Source: Crossaster papposus (lineage: Eukaryota; Echinodermata; Asteroidea; Velatida; Solasteridae). Taken from it: a DNA stretch of 64,000 bases. The position numbers and the translations under genes were made by a program. Below are positions 1 through 12,700 of this stretch, in pieces. Each line of letters starts with the position of its first letter. Positions within the stretch are counted from its first letter, which is position 1. The stretch is from NCBI GenBank assembly GCA_037893245.1, contig JBAIAA010000704.1, positions 310,001 through 374,000 on the forward strand, given 5' to 3'. The notes beneath the pieces are model-generated. The model did no database searches, was not told the origin of the DNA, and saw nothing but the letters and a program-made list of their open reading frames with translations.

Positions 1-181
1 AATTTCACAATTTGTGTGTATAAGGTTAATTAACTGTTACAAATAGTTTACACAAAAACTATGAGATATAAATCCAATGATGATGCTATAGTCTAACCTG
101 AGGTACCGTGTACCAAGTTAGATAATCGGTTAAATAATCGCTTTGCATTAGTAAGAGTTTTCTAGCAAAGGATCCACCTAC

Positions 182-3112
182 CGGAGATTTATATCCAGAT
201 AGCACCCACTCGTATCTTTTCTGACCACAGAGCATCACGGCGGGGGACGTCGTAGGGAACGCCTGGTCATGCCCAGCCATCTTCAGCACGTGGATCTTTG
301 CCTCGTCTCGGTTGCAGGTTTCGTTTGAGAGGTCCTCAATTGTTTCGTCCGAGTTGGTTTCGTGTTGGCAGTAAGGACAGCGAGGACCGAATGCGAAGCA
401 CAGCTGTGGGTAGTCCCTCGCTGTTATGCTCTTCACGGCGTTCAGCAAGAACCTCAGGAGCTTCCACACAGGATTTTGCTTCTCAAACGCCAAGGCGGTG
501 ACCGAGAGAACCACCTGTTGAGAAGAACGTCTCTCCAGCTGCAACTTAAAGCTGAAGCTCGTACTGATGTGGAACCGACAGCGGTCTGCAAAAATCAAAG
601 GCTTTGAGTTGGAATCAAGCCTGTCTACGCTGGCGTGTGTCAGGCAGCGGGTCAGTAGACGAGAGTAGACGGTGCTGGGATCGAAGAAACCAAAGTCAAA
701 GTAGAAGACATCCTCGTTACTTTGGGACTTCCAAAACTTCAGCGATTCACCCTGGTAAGGAGGCAGCATGGCAGGCACCAAGAAAGACTTCTGAGAGCAG
801 CTTAAGACAGACGCCACCGGACACATTAGGTCATAAGCCTGCAGAAGCTTGATCAGAAGTGGCACAAGATGGAACATGTCTCCGTAAATATGTTTCAGTA
901 GACCCTCCTTAATGATTCCACTGCTTTCGTAATCTCTCCAATCCACAGCAAAGCGATGCGATCGCCTAGAACCCCGAGGGATTCGTACGAGTTTCTTCAT
1001 GACGTCAATTAAAAACTGGGGGTCTAACACGACATGTTGTCGCAAGATGTCGTCGTCATCTTTGTGGATGATTTCTCCAGCCTCGCTGAAAAATCGTAGT
1101 ATTTTCTTCAAGTCGTCTTCGTTTGTTACATCGCAAGTATCTCTCGCAACGTCTCGGATTTGATCCAGGGACATCACGTAAGCAGCACAATCTGTCTGTG
1201 CCAATTTTCGACGATCCTGAATCTCGCGATAGAAGTGCAGATACTTGATGGGATATTTCTCCTGTGCGTATTCAGCGCTCTCGACCCGTCTGAATATTTC
1301 TGCTCTCAACTGCTGGAAGTCGTCGTCTACAGGTTGGGAATTTTCGACGAGAAACAGCGGTTTGTCGTCGACTGGGTTTAAGACTAGCCGATGGCAGAAG
1401 GGAGAGGTAATTATCCGGTGAAGTTCTTCAGTGAAACGCAACCTGTTTGCTTCAGAGACGCTTTCTTTGTGGGTGCCGACAATGATGACAACAGCGTCTG
1501 GGTGACGCGCATGTGCACATACTGAATGTAGCCAGAAGAGAAGTTTCTGCAGCTGCCCGTCTTCGTCAGAAACAGCGGCGTGGAGGTTGAAGACGATCAC
1601 GTACAGAGCTCTGTCTGGCATGAAGACGTGATGTGCGCAGTGGTATATAGTGTCTCCAGCAAAGTCCCATAAACTCAGCTTGGTCTCTAAGACCGGTTGT
1701 CCTTGGAGTACCGTATTTATCTGTTCACGGATAAGTTTCACAGGGAAGGTTGACTTTTCTCTCCATATCTTATAGATGTTGTGAAGATCAAACAAGGGAT
1801 GCGCCAGGACGGAAAGGAGGTAACATGTTATAGACAACACAGTTGCTTTCGGTATCCTTATTGTCCAACTAAAGACGTAAGTTAGGTACAGGCCCAAGAT
1901 GAAACCCGCAGTCTTCTTTGATACGTAACTAGCTCTGACTCCATATTTATGGATAGCTCTCCGGCCTATAATTGTCCCCCATGCCACTTGGATTGACATC
2001 AGAATTCCGTTCAGAAACAGGAACCAGTAGCGTCTGTTTTTGCAGTCTCCTTTAAGGCTCAGTGCAAGTAGCCAGGCTAGGAGGCCACAGCAGCCGGCAG
2101 TTCTGTATTTATGCCACCTGTCATTGAATGTACAGAAAAAGTAGCACCCTGTGCCAATAAGTACTCCTGTGCTTGATATCCCAGTCACCTCAAGCATGTC
2201 CCAAGAGACAACGGGAATCTCAGCAGAATCTTCTTGAGTCGCCTTGGCCTCTTTTGGATAATCACTCGCCGAGAAGGCAACAGCGACACCTGTACGACAA
2301 CCCAAACCAAAGGCTGCACCCAGCATAGCGGTATTAACCATATTCAACACCAGGTTCTGCACAGTACACCAAATCGTCTGGTTTACAAACCCGCCCACGC
2401 CCTTCTGACAGCTTGAAGCTTCTATCAAACCATCTCGTCTCATGCTTGCGTCAAAGAGGACAAGGAACAAAGATGCACACGTTGCGAACCGATAGGCAAA
2501 GTTGTAGTTGTGCATCAAGGTGAGTGCTCCGAATGTACACCACCCAAATGTCGTAAACCCGCACTTCAACCCATCAAATACAAGCACAACCTCGAGTAGA
2601 CAAAGTAACTGCAGGCCCAATTTTATTAACTCAAGTAACGTATGTGACTGTGTGGGGTGGTTCTGGCCCGATGTACCCTCTCCCTCCGATCCCAGTGTCG
2701 ACATTTCGCCAAGGACAGTCACCACTGAGGCACACTGCTGTATGTCATCTGCTTTGGCACCTTCGGATTCGTTCCATTGCTTGTCCACGTTAGTCACATG
2801 GCACATACGCGTCTCAATCCCCTCGGTGGGCTGTTCCCGGATGTCGAACTCCCTTCCCAGGAGCCGGTTCAGAAGACTGGTTTTACCTGCACGAGGCTCC
2901 CCGAGGATCAGGACCCGGGCTCGGTTGGTCGGTAGCTGACCGTCGGTCTTTGCTGCCGCGTAAGTCTCTCTCAGGGATCTATCCTTCAACAACTCAGTGA
3001 GGTGAATACTTCCGCTAAAGTCCGAAACGGGAGCCAAAGCCTGTAAGGAATCGCTGTGGTGCCCCCGGGCTGTTGACGATGATTTTGTGACGTCCATCAT
3101 TCTTCTTCTTGT
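182..3112 (-). CDS. TM-inserted Roc-COR GTPase, copy A (main coding exon, intact)
   Basis: The reading frame runs from 3100 (ATG; a second in-frame ATG at 3097 matches the start of copy B) through the whole exon without a break. Walker A GEPRAGKT lies at about residues 67-74 and switch-I TEGIE at 92-96. About 8-9 hydrophobic helices follow between residues 157 and 437. G3 WDFAGD is at 478-483, G4 THKE at 543-546, and a COR-like region spans about 615-830, including a stretch resembling other COR domains (FFSEAGEII, VVLDPQFLIDV). The frame stays open to 86, but a donor CCG|GTAGGT at 182/181, conserved in copies B and C, should end the exon; the Death exons would lie left of the window. An acceptor (AATTATAG) precedes the exon at 3113, and a consensus donor AAG|GTAAGTATG at 3241/3240 ends a non-coding leader exon. 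Predicted role: membrane-anchored GTPase in Death-domain signalling (inference). Confidence 0.85.
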
Positions 3113-5677
3113 CTATAATTAAAATAAGAAACATGTACAATTAAAGATTAAATGTTATTAATTATACAAAAATATATATATATTTATGTTTCATACACCA
3201 CCAGTTGTTACATGTATAACCTTTCACCTCACATACTTACCTTTGTCCACCTGTTAGCTCCTCTGTGTGATCCGATGTGAAACAGAAGGGTTGTTTGAAT
3301 GCCCTGTTATACAAAGCTTTACCCGATGACAAACTCGCAACGCCTGCAAAACAAATGCCTTTAGATAAAAAAGCAAAACAAAATACGTGTACAATTTCCC
3401 AACGAACCAGTGTTCAACCATTTCACACCGTGTTATTGTGAATGTCCCTCTGACCATGTCTATGCATGTATTGGGCAAGTGCCTTGCGCGTGTAGTGCTA
3501 AAAAACGACATAGAGTTTAAAACAAACACGGTGTTCAGCAGTGATTGCAATAACCACCCACGTGACAGACTCTCAGCCAATAGGAATAGGTAAACCTTAG
3601 GTAAGCATTTAATAATACTAAACCTACTCCGCGACCGGTAACTGCCAAACGTGCACTAACACGGATACACGGTTGCACTATAGCATCCGCATGTACCAGC
3701 GCTGAGCTCCACAAAGTCGTGAGCTGCTACTAACGTAAAGTAGTCAGCACCCAAACAACTATTTTCACTATTACTATTGTAACAGACCGATTGAAAGCGA
3801 AAGGTGAAGCTTGTAAAAAACACAAATAGTTCCTGTTGGAGGCAAACAATGGACCGATCCGGATTTGACCATAAGCCCCGCCCACCTTAGCAACGGCATG
3901 GCGACGCCATTACCTGGGTCAAGTTGCATGCGTGAACGTGACTGTGTGCGGGTGCGTGTACATACCATGTACATACGTACCTACGCCTACAAATGTACGT
4001 GTAGGCTTGGCCGGTAGAACACGTACAACGAAAATATTGATATAAACTTTAGGCGGGGACAAAATTACTATCAGCAAGCTAGCGGGTGAACTAAAAGGAT
4101 GACCATTATTTTAAGGAAGGGTGTAACCGCCACCAAGCCAGCTCTCATAGCCATGCAGTGTATATAACAGTTTGTTTCTTTAGTTGTATTTCCTCACACT
4201 AAAGCTAGTCACCAGCACACAGGCATCGTTGTGGCTTTCGATACATGCATGCTGCGTGGATCAAAGGGACTTGTTCTAGGTGTATATTAATAACTTGACC
4301 TTGGTTGGCCCCCTTATATTATTTCCTTAGAAGTTTGGGGTTCGTGCATTCCAAGGAGGGTGAGGTAATCTCTGGGTTTCTGTATGCCATATACATGTAC
4401 CATTATTTCATATAGCCAATTGCAGCGATCGGGAACACTACAAGTTAATATTTGCTCCATACCACCTTTTCCAGCTAATTTACAGATCATCCTTTAAGAC
4501 TTGGACCCGAGCACAGAGGTAACGATAAAGTGATTATTGTAGAACCTTGTGTAACTATTGTAGTTTATAAAAGTGAGAATTTAGGTGATTTGTAGACTAG
4601 TTTTCTGAGGATAATTTTCATATTGGATACAGACATTTTGTGAGGTCTACAGCACACATGTATTCTTGTGAGGATAATCTTTAACCTCTATTTTCGCTAG
4701 AGTTTTATTATAGCGTCTTAATTGATATTATTACATCTGTTTACTCGCATTATAATTAGTGCATGATAGTGAAAGTTTCTTACTCAAGAATTAGTTACTC
4801 TTTTGTTATTGCAGTTTTTACGTGAACCGTGAATCGTGAATCGTGAACAGCGAATCGCTAGTGTATTGCTACAAGTGAACAATTCGAGAGATCAGTAAAC
4901 TAGTGAATCGTCAATCTAAATGGTGAAAGTTATGTAGCCTCGTTAATGAAACAGTTGTTCGAGAGTGAATAAAAGACACCATATTCGAAACCAACACAAA
5001 GGGTATGTACAGTACATGGAGGATGGTTAATACCCCAGTCACAATTGGCTTGCGATGGGTTTGCGATTAGTTTGCGGCGGATTTCTAGGCATTTTCGACC
5101 GGGGCCCCACGGGACTCCTTGCGGCTGCCGGGTAATTTTTTGGCATCGGGCGGGCATCGAGTTACTTTTAACTCGGACTTAAAACCTGGTGCGGCGTTTC
5201 GCATCGCAAACTGATCGCCAATAAATCGGTCGATGCCTAGCCGATGTCTGGCAGGGCATCGCACACGTCGGGCGGGCGCCGAGCCAAATTTTGGACAACC
5301 CAGACAATCAATATTTCGGCCAGGCGCCGTCCACACGCCGGCCGGGTCCCGCCAGGCGTCCGGCCGACTTGGCGGTGCCTGGCCAGAAATCGGCCGGGGG
5401 CCAGACGGCGCCCTGCCGGCGCCCAGCCTGAAATCGGTCATGCATCGGCCGGGGCTCGCAGGGTAAAAAAAGCGGCCCATCTACATCTACACACAGTTTA
5501 TCACACAAGTTTCATAGTGCAAGTACTACATCTCTTCTTTAGCCACCAATGCAACAAGAACCAGGTTGTAGCGGTATAGCGTGCAAACGCCAACCTCTCC
5601 CTCAACCGGGCGACCTACACGCGCTGTGCAGGTGCCCGCAAGCGTTGTGGAGGTATCAACGGGATTTTCTTATTTAA

Positions 5678-6829
5678 TGGCCCTGTCACACCAGAACATT
5701 TTAGGCCAACGCGTGAGTAGCGTGTTGTAATTTTGGCAACACGCTGGCAAACGCTAACCAACGCTAGGCCAGCGTTAGCAACACGATGAGCGCGTTACTC
5801 ACACGCTGGGACACGCTGTCATACGCTGAGGAAATTTTTTTCTTCAAAATAGCTACAATTTCCAGCGTTTGCCAGCGTGTGACTGCACACGCTGGCGGCG
5901 CGTTTTAGATTCGTTACTCACGCGTCAAACACGCTAGGCGATCGTTATCAACCCGCTACTCACACGCTGGCGTACGCCGGCGTACGCTTGCGACACGTTG
6001 GTTATGGCCCTGCCACACCAGGACGTTTTAGGCCAATGCATGAGTAGCGCGTTAAAAATAGTTGATACGCTGGCAATTGCTGAACTTTCACAGAAAAAGT
6101 CAAGTGGAACCGTGATTTCAGCGTGTTCATACAGGTTGATAACGGGTTCATAGCGTATCCAGGCGCGTAAGTAGCGTGTGAGGAACGCGCTCAGCGTGTA
6201 ATGAACGCATCACTGATTTATATAAAAAATACGACAGCGGGTCGCCAGCGTGAGAGTAGTGGGTTGGTAACGATCGTCTAGCGCGTTCGACGCGTAAGTA
6301 ACGGCCTTCTTGCGCGCTGCTAGCGTGTGCAGTCACACGCTGGCAAACGCTCAATTTTTTTAGGTATGTTGAAAAACGTATTTTTGTCTCAGCGTGTTCC
6401 AGCGTGTTCCAGCGTGTGGGTAACGCGCTCAGCGCGTTGCGAACGCTGGCCTAGCGTGGGTCAGCGTTTACCCGCGTGTTGCCGAAATTTCAACACGTTG
6501 GCTTAAAACGTTCTGGTGTGACAGGGCCATTACTGTAGTAGCGCGTCATCTTTTTGTACAACTAATCATGTGTTCGTTGCCGTACGCTGGCGCGCGTTGG
6601 ACCGCGCTACTCACGCGCTGGGCAGTCGTTCATCAGTCGTCGAGCGCGTTACTAACGCGTTATTCACGCGCTGCGAACGCTATGAACCCGTTATTAACGC
6701 GTTATGGACACGCTGAAATCACGGTTCAACTTGACTTTTTCTGTGGAAGTTCAGCGTTTGCCAGCATATCAACTATTTTTAACGCGCTACTCACGCGTTG
6801 GCCTAAAACGTTCTAGTGTGACAGGGCCA
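5678..6829. mobile_element. TTAA-flanked TIR element with about 49-bp inverted ends, itself containing a related copy
   Basis: The left end begins TGGCCCTGTCACACCAGAAC and the right end is its inverse with about three mismatches over 49 bp. TTAA occurs directly on both sides (5674-5677, 6830-6833), as for piggyBac-type targets. The interior is packed with variants of AGCGTGTT, AACGCG and ACACGCTGG in both orientations. A second element of the same family (6005-6529, TTA flanks) is nested inside in matching orientation. No coding potential. Confidence 0.75.
6005..6529. mobile_element. 525-bp related TIR element nested inside the TTAA element
   Basis: Starts TGGCCCTGCCACACCAGGAC and ends with the inverse form (GTTCTGGTGTGACAGGGCCA). 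TTA flanks both sides (6002-6004, 6530-6532). It has the same CGCG-rich internal repeats as its host, so it is a younger relative inserted into an older copy. Confidence 0.65.
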
Positions 6830-7836
6830 TTAAGAAGGTCAAAGGAGAGCTTCTGCCGCCGGCCGTTGATCGCTGGCCACTCGACAGGCACACTACAGAT
6901 GCCCGTCCGGCCGCCGTACGACCTGTACGAATTGGTTGGCACCCTGCCGGATACCGCAGGGGTATCGCAAGGACATAAGCAGGGCACCGGACGAGTGCCT
7001 GCCGGACACCAGCCGATAAACGGGCCAATAATTCGACCCCATTTCCAAGAAAGTCGGCCGATCGCCGGTCGGCGACCACCCGGACCCCGTCATGGCAGCG
7101 TACGGGGCACTTTTAATTGTGACTGTGACCGCCATATCGCACGATCTTTCGCCGACCTCTACACGCCGGCCGATGCCTAGAAATCGCACACGCCGCCCGG
7201 GCTCCGCTTTAATTGTGACTGGGGTATAAGTTGCAGTTAGGGGAAATGAAGCATGCATGCCATGAGTCGATGAGAGAAGAAAAACCATGTCAATTATAGA
7301 CGGTGTACTGTATGTGTTGCTTGGTAAAGTACCGGTACTGGAATAAATCGCGTATTTTGTCACGAAAGGATCAAACCACAGCCTAATTAATAGACTGCTA
7401 TACATAGGCCCCTATCCTACCATAGACTGCACTGTCCTTGACCTTGTTTATCTTCTTGACATTCCCGCCGTGCACGTCACACGAGCACTGACGAGTTCAA
7501 CGGTAATTCTCATTTTCGAGATTTGTTTTTGTATTTAACGGGGAAAAATGATGCCTTGATCCGAGTACCAGCGTGTTATTTACATATTTCATGACCATTT
7601 TATGCATATTTTTGACAATTTTTTTAACTCCATACAGCCGTATTTTGATTGACAAATACGGTGCCTTTTGTACCGAAGCCATTTGTTTGTGTACACTTTT
7701 CTAAGCACATGTGATACAGTTTGACCGAGCTAATGGCAGACCACGCCTGGGGCAACCGTTGCTAAGTTACCTGAACAGAACTCGTAATCTTATTGGTCAA
7801 TGCGCGCGTAGTGATTGACAGGCCGGATCGGTCCAT

Positions 7837-8830
7837 TCAGACGGGTCCGCCTATTCACCGACAACACGCACAACACGCACAGCACCGACAACACACCGAC
7901 AACACATCCAAAACGTATTTTATATCACTTCGATCCTGCATGCTAAACCAGAAAGTTCAACTGGGGGCCGGGGCATTGTTTGTCCAAACTGTAACTGGTT
8001 CTAACTGCATGAAGGTTCCTTTATAATGAACGGGCAAACGAAATACGTCACTTAAACAAGTTTTCACTTTGTATTTTATTTATATACGCAGCTGTATATA
8101 ATCGCATAATTACTCTTCATTTTGATTGATGATTATATCACTAAAGTTCGACATATCAAAAACGGGAATATGTCCCCCCAACCGGAAAATGTTGAAATCT
8201 CTAATGATTCGGCCTGTTTTCTAAGGCAATCTGAGAATAGATTTAGGAACGTCTAAATATTGTTAAGTCCAATTTAAATAGTACCATAACATATTAGTCC
8301 ATGGCTGCAACCCCCAACCCCCTCTATACCCGCCACTGATTCCTAACGATTACGATAAATTGGCTCCGAGACCAACTTGACAATAAACACGGCCCTCCAG
8401 AGGCTAAAAGCATCCTGGTACATGTTTATACAAGGGGGGTCTTTGGAGTTGTGGACTCCTCGGTTTAGGAAGTTACAAACACTGCACGTCCGTGGTCGCC
8501 TGCACAAAAGTTGATGTTCCAAAAACTAAGATTGTTGGTCTTTTGCTCATATGCAAGACGTACATGTACTTTCAGAAAAAAAGTAAAACCCCGCGCCGAA
8601 ATGGATGGAGACGTTTTGATTTGACATTTCAATATTATGCCTATTCACATTACTGAATAAAACGAAAAACCCACCAAGGTTGCCAGTTACAGATATATTT
8701 TATTTACGCCTCCCCCACTTTCTACAAACTCTGATGTTGCTCACCTCCAAAAAAGGGAGATTTTTGAATTTGTTTGTCATGATTTCGCACTTCAGTCAGG
8801 TCGCAGCGTACATGACGTTTTATTTGCAGC
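7837..8830. other. Upstream DNA of copy A, duplicated upstream of copy B
   Basis: Contains a short AC-rich run (ACAACACGCAC units, 7858-7905) and then sequence matching 13585-13670 and 14745-15450 (shared words GGCCGGGGCATTGTTTGTCC and AACATATTAGTCCA). This shows that the tandem duplication included several kb upstream of the genes. No gene seen. Confidence 0.6.
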
Positions 8831-9044
8831 GAATTGACGGTCTCGCAGCAACGATATTTTACGAGGTTTTGTGAGCAGTGTGAGAAGTGCCCCGCGGAAA
8901 TATCTCGACTCTCCATATACTTTGTACACAACATATACTTTTACAAGGCTATATTCTCAGAACAGAGAGGTAATCGACAGAGAGGTCACCTGCCACTAGG
9001 TGGCGCTGTTCATGGTAAAAACAGTTATGTATCTTGCAGCAAGT

Positions 9045-9244
9045 TCAATCTGTTGTCATTTGTGCATGAATTTCTTGTATGATATCCATCCGCTGAAGTG
9101 ACGGTCTACCAAGGACTTCCAGCAAGTCGCTGACCGTGACGTCACCGCCGATCATCGACCATTCTCGCAGCAGCCGCTCGGTCGGGTTAGTTATCCGCTG
9201 GCTGTTTAACATTGCTACGGACTCCACGTCTTTACCCAGCTCTC
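9045..9244 (-). CDS. Copy B last exon, rest of Death domain and stop
   Basis: 200-bp terminal exon after acceptor TACGTTTCGCAG. The split glycine codon joins the previous exon to give LAGELGKDVESV. It continues with NPTERLLREW, GGDVTVSDLLEVLGR and MDIIQEI, the typical helices 3-6 pattern of Death domains, and ends at TGA 9047-9045. Death domains pair with other Death-domain adaptors in apoptosis and innate immune signalling. The partner here is unknown. Confidence 0.85.
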
Positions 9245-9593
9245 CTGCGAAACGTACACAAAAGAACGAATACATTGGATACCAACTAACATTCTCATTG
9301 CTGGTGCTAACGTACCAGGGCTGGTGGCCTTTGTGTAGCTAACTGAATAGTGCCACTGCCACTGACTATAGCTGCCACCATGGGCCCGATTTCATATCTT
9401 TGCTTACCGTTAGCGAAACAAATATGCTTACCGTTAGCGAAAAACCTCTGCCTACTGTAGAAGAAAATTTCGTGCCTACGGTAAAGCGTATTTCATGGGC
9501 TTTAGGCCTATGATTAATTGTTTAGTCATATGGCCGAATCGGTTAGGGCTAGTAGTACGGCTTTTGGCTTTGCTACAACTTTGAAGGTCTTAC

Positions 9594-9738
9594 CTGCCAG
9601 GACTTTCCAGTTCCTGATCTCGTGGGTGTCAAGCAGCAAGCACACCTTTTGAAACAGATTGGGAGGCAGTTTTGTGATTGGTGTCTTTGTATTGAATGCT
9701 ACCCGTTGTGGAGGAGGACAGGAACCACAGTTGGTCTC
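9594..9738 (-). CDS. Copy B exon encoding start of Death domain
   Basis: 145-bp exon between acceptor TTCCACACAG and donor GCAG|GTAAGA. It starts in phase 0, matching the GTAGGT donor of the main exon at 10094, and ends in phase 1. It encodes a linker and then Death-domain helices 1-2, containing KLPPNLFQKVCLLLD and RNWKVLAG. Copy C has an exon of exactly the same length (20116-20260), which supports the model. Confidence 0.8.
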
Positions 9739-12700
9739 CTGTGTGGAACGAAATGGGAGGAGGAGTAAATGCTTAGAGTACAAATCATTTCGTAAGCAAA
9801 CCAGACCTCTTGTCTTTCCCAAAATGCCTAATCTTTTCTAAAGAACCAGTTTCTCCAAAACTCATTTCAAGCATGCACGCTTGAAGGTATTGCCCTTTAT
9901 ATTAGAGAAATCACAATCCAGTAATTTCACTATTTGAGTGTACTGTGGGTTAATTAACTGTTACAAATAGTTTACACAAAAACTGTTAGATATAAATACA
10001 ATGATGATGCTATAGTCTAACCTGAGGGACCGTGTACCAAGTTAGATAATCGCTTTGCATTAGTAAGAGTTTTCCAGCAAAGGATCCACCTACCAGAGAT
10101 TTATATCCAGACAGCACCCACTCGTATCTTTTCTGACCACAGAGCATCACGGCGGGGGACGTCGTAGGGAACGCCTGGTCATGCCCAGCCATCTTCAGCA
10201 CGTGGATCTTTGCCTCGTCTCGGTTGCAGGTTTCGTTTGAGAGGTCCTCGATTGTTTCGTCCGAGTTGGTTTCGTGCTGGCAGTAAGGACAGCGAGGACC
10301 GAATGTGAAGCACAGCTGTGGGTAGTCCCTCGCTGTTATGCTCTTCACGGCGTTCAGCAAGAACCTCAGGAGCTTCCAGACAGGATTTTGTTTCTCAAAC
10401 GCCAAGGCGGTGACCGAGAGAAGCACCTGTTGAGAAGAACGTCTCTCCAGCTGCAACTTGAAGCTGAAGCTCGTACTGATGTGGAACCGACAGCGGTCTG
10501 CAAAAATCAAAGGCTTCGAGTTGGAATCAAGCCTGTCTAGGCTGGCGTATGTCAGGCAACGGGTCAGTAGACGAGAGTAGACGGTGCTGGGATCGAAGAA
10601 ACCAAAGTCAAAGTAGAAGACATCCTCGTTACTTTGGGACTTCCAAAACTTTACCGATTCACCCTGGTAAGGAGGCAGCATGGCAGGCACCAAGAAAGAC
10701 TTCTGAGAGCAGTTTGGGTTTAAGACAGACGCCACCGGACACATTAGGTCATAAGCCTGCAGAAGCTTGATCAGAAGTGGCACAAAATGGGACATGTTTC
10801 CGTAAATATGTTTCAGTAGACCCTCCTTGATGATTCCACTGCTTTTGTAATTTCTCCAATCCACAGCAAAGCGATGCGATTGCCTAGAACCCCGAGGGAT
10901 TCGTACAAGTTTCTTCATGACGTCTACTAAAAACTGGGGGTCTAACACGACATGTTGTCGCAGGATGTCGTCGTCATCTTTGTGGATGATTTCTCCAGCC
11001 TCGCTGAAAAATCGTAGTATTTTCTTCAAGTCGTCTTCGTTTGTTACATCGCAAGTATCTCTCGCAACGTCTCGGATTTGATCCAGGGACATCACGTAAG
11101 CAGCACAATCTGTCTGTGCCAATTTTCGACGATCCTGAATCTCGCGATAGAAGTGCAGATACTTGATGGGATATTTCTCCTGTGCGTATTCGGCGCTCTC
11201 GACCCGTCTGAATATTTCTGCTCTCAACTGCTGGAAGTCGTCGTCTACAGGTTGGGAATTTTCGACGAGAAACAGCGGCTTGTCGTCGACTGGGTTTAAA
11301 ACCAGCCGATGGCAGAAAGAATAAGTGATTCTCCGGTGAAGTTCTTCAGTGAAACGCAACCTGTTTGATTCAGAGACGCTTGCTTTGTGGGTGCCGACAA
11401 TGATGACAACGGCGTCTGGGTGACGCGCATGCACACATACTGAATGTAGCCAGAAGAGAAGTTTCTGCAGCTGCCCGTCTTCGTCAGAAACAGCGGCGTG
11501 GAGGTTGAAGACGATCACGTACAGAGCTCTGTCCGGCATGAAGACGTGATGTGCGCAGTGGTATATAGTGTCTCCAGCAAAGTCCCATAAACTCAGCTTG
11601 GTCTCTAAGACCGGTTGTCCTTGGAGTACGGCTTTTATCTGATCACGGATAAGTTTCACGGGGAAGGTTGACTTTTCTCTCCATACCTTATAGATGTTGT
11701 GAAGATCAAACAAGGGATGCGCCAGGACGGAAAGAAGGTAACATGTTATCGACGACAAATTTGCCTTCGGTATCCTTATTGTCCAACCAGAGACGTATGA
11801 TAGGTACAGGCCTAAGATGAAACCCGCAGTCTTCTTTAACACGTAACTAGCTCCGACTCCATATTGTCCCAAGAGACAACGGGAATCTCAGCAGAATCTT
11901 CTTGAGTCGCCTTGGCCTCTTTTGGATAATCACTCGCCGAGAAGGCAACAGCGACACCTGTACGACAACCCAAACCAAAGGCTGCACCCAGCATAGCGGT
12001 ATTAACCATATTCAACACCAGGTTCTGCACAGTACACCAAACCGTCTGGTTTGCAAACCCGCCCACGCCCTTCTGACAGCTCGAAGCTTCTATCAAACTA
12101 TCTCGTCTCATGCTTGCGTCAAAGAGGACAAGCAACAAAGATCCACACGTTGCGAACCGATAGGCAAAGTTGTAGTTGTGCATCAAGGCGAGTGCTCCGA
12201 ATGTACACCACACAAATGTCGTAAATCCGCACTTCAATCCACCAAATACAAACACAACTACGAGTAGAGAAACCTGCAGGCCCAATTTTATTAACTCTAG
12301 TAACGTATGTGACTGTGTGGGGTGGTTCTGGCCCGATGTACCCTCTCCCTCCGATCCGAGTGTCGACATTTCGCCAAGGACAGTCACCACTGAGGCACAC
12401 TGCTGTATGTCATCTGCTTTGGCACCTTCGGATTCGTTCCATTGCTTGTCCACGTTAGTCACATGGCACATACGCGTCTCAATCCCCTCGGTGGGCTGTT
12501 CCCGGATGTCGAACTCCCTTCCCAGGAGCCGGTTCAGAAGACTGGTCTTACCTGCACGAGGCTCCCCGAGGATCAGGACCCGGGCTCGGTTGGTCGGTAG
12601 CTGGCCGTCCGTCTTTGCTGCCGCGTAAGTCTCTCTCAGGGATCTATCCTTCAACAACTCAGTGAGGTGAATACTTCTGCTAAAGTCCGAAACGGGAGCC

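Larger units (their letters stand above)
5031..7227. mobile_element. GC-rich TIR element with TAA duplication (Harbinger-like MITE), carrying nested elements
   Basis: The left end TACCCCAGTCACAATT (5031-5046) and right end AATTGTGACTGGGGTA (7211-7226) are inverted copies. TAA flanks both sides (5028-5030 and 7227-7229), the 3-bp target type of PIF/Harbinger elements. The interior is very GC-rich with degenerate CCGATCGGC and CGGGC motifs. Reading frames inside (for example 5085-5480) show no protein family. It is split by the TTAA element at 5678-6829. Confidence 0.6.
3849..7836. mobile_element. About 4-kb insertion with perfect 14-bp inverted ends, present in copy A unit only
   Basis: The left end ATGGACCGATCCGG (3849-3862) is mirrored by CCGGATCGGTCCAT (7823-7836), with further imperfect similarity inward (TTAGCAACGG on the left near 3888 and its mirror near 7755). 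The paralogous DNA of copy B at about 13564-13575 reads straight through (GGCAAATAATTCAGAC), so it is an empty site. A 2-bp AT target duplication is possible but not certain. No transposase frame is visible. It hosts the elements at 5031-7227 and 5678-6829. Confidence 0.6.

Noticed and set aside
298-2939. Plus-strand frames across copy A (also across B and antisense across C)
   Set aside because: Shadows of the minus-strand GTPase exon; no family of their own, and they shift with the indels between copies.
5085-5579. Overlapping GC-rich frames of 66-131 codons
   Set aside because: Low-complexity P/G/R/A-rich readings in both strands within a MITE; no homologous family recognised.
5690-6820. 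Regular short repeats resembling a CRISPR array
   Set aside because: Words are degenerate, in both orientations and without constant spacers; they lie inside a TIR transposon in eukaryotic DNA.
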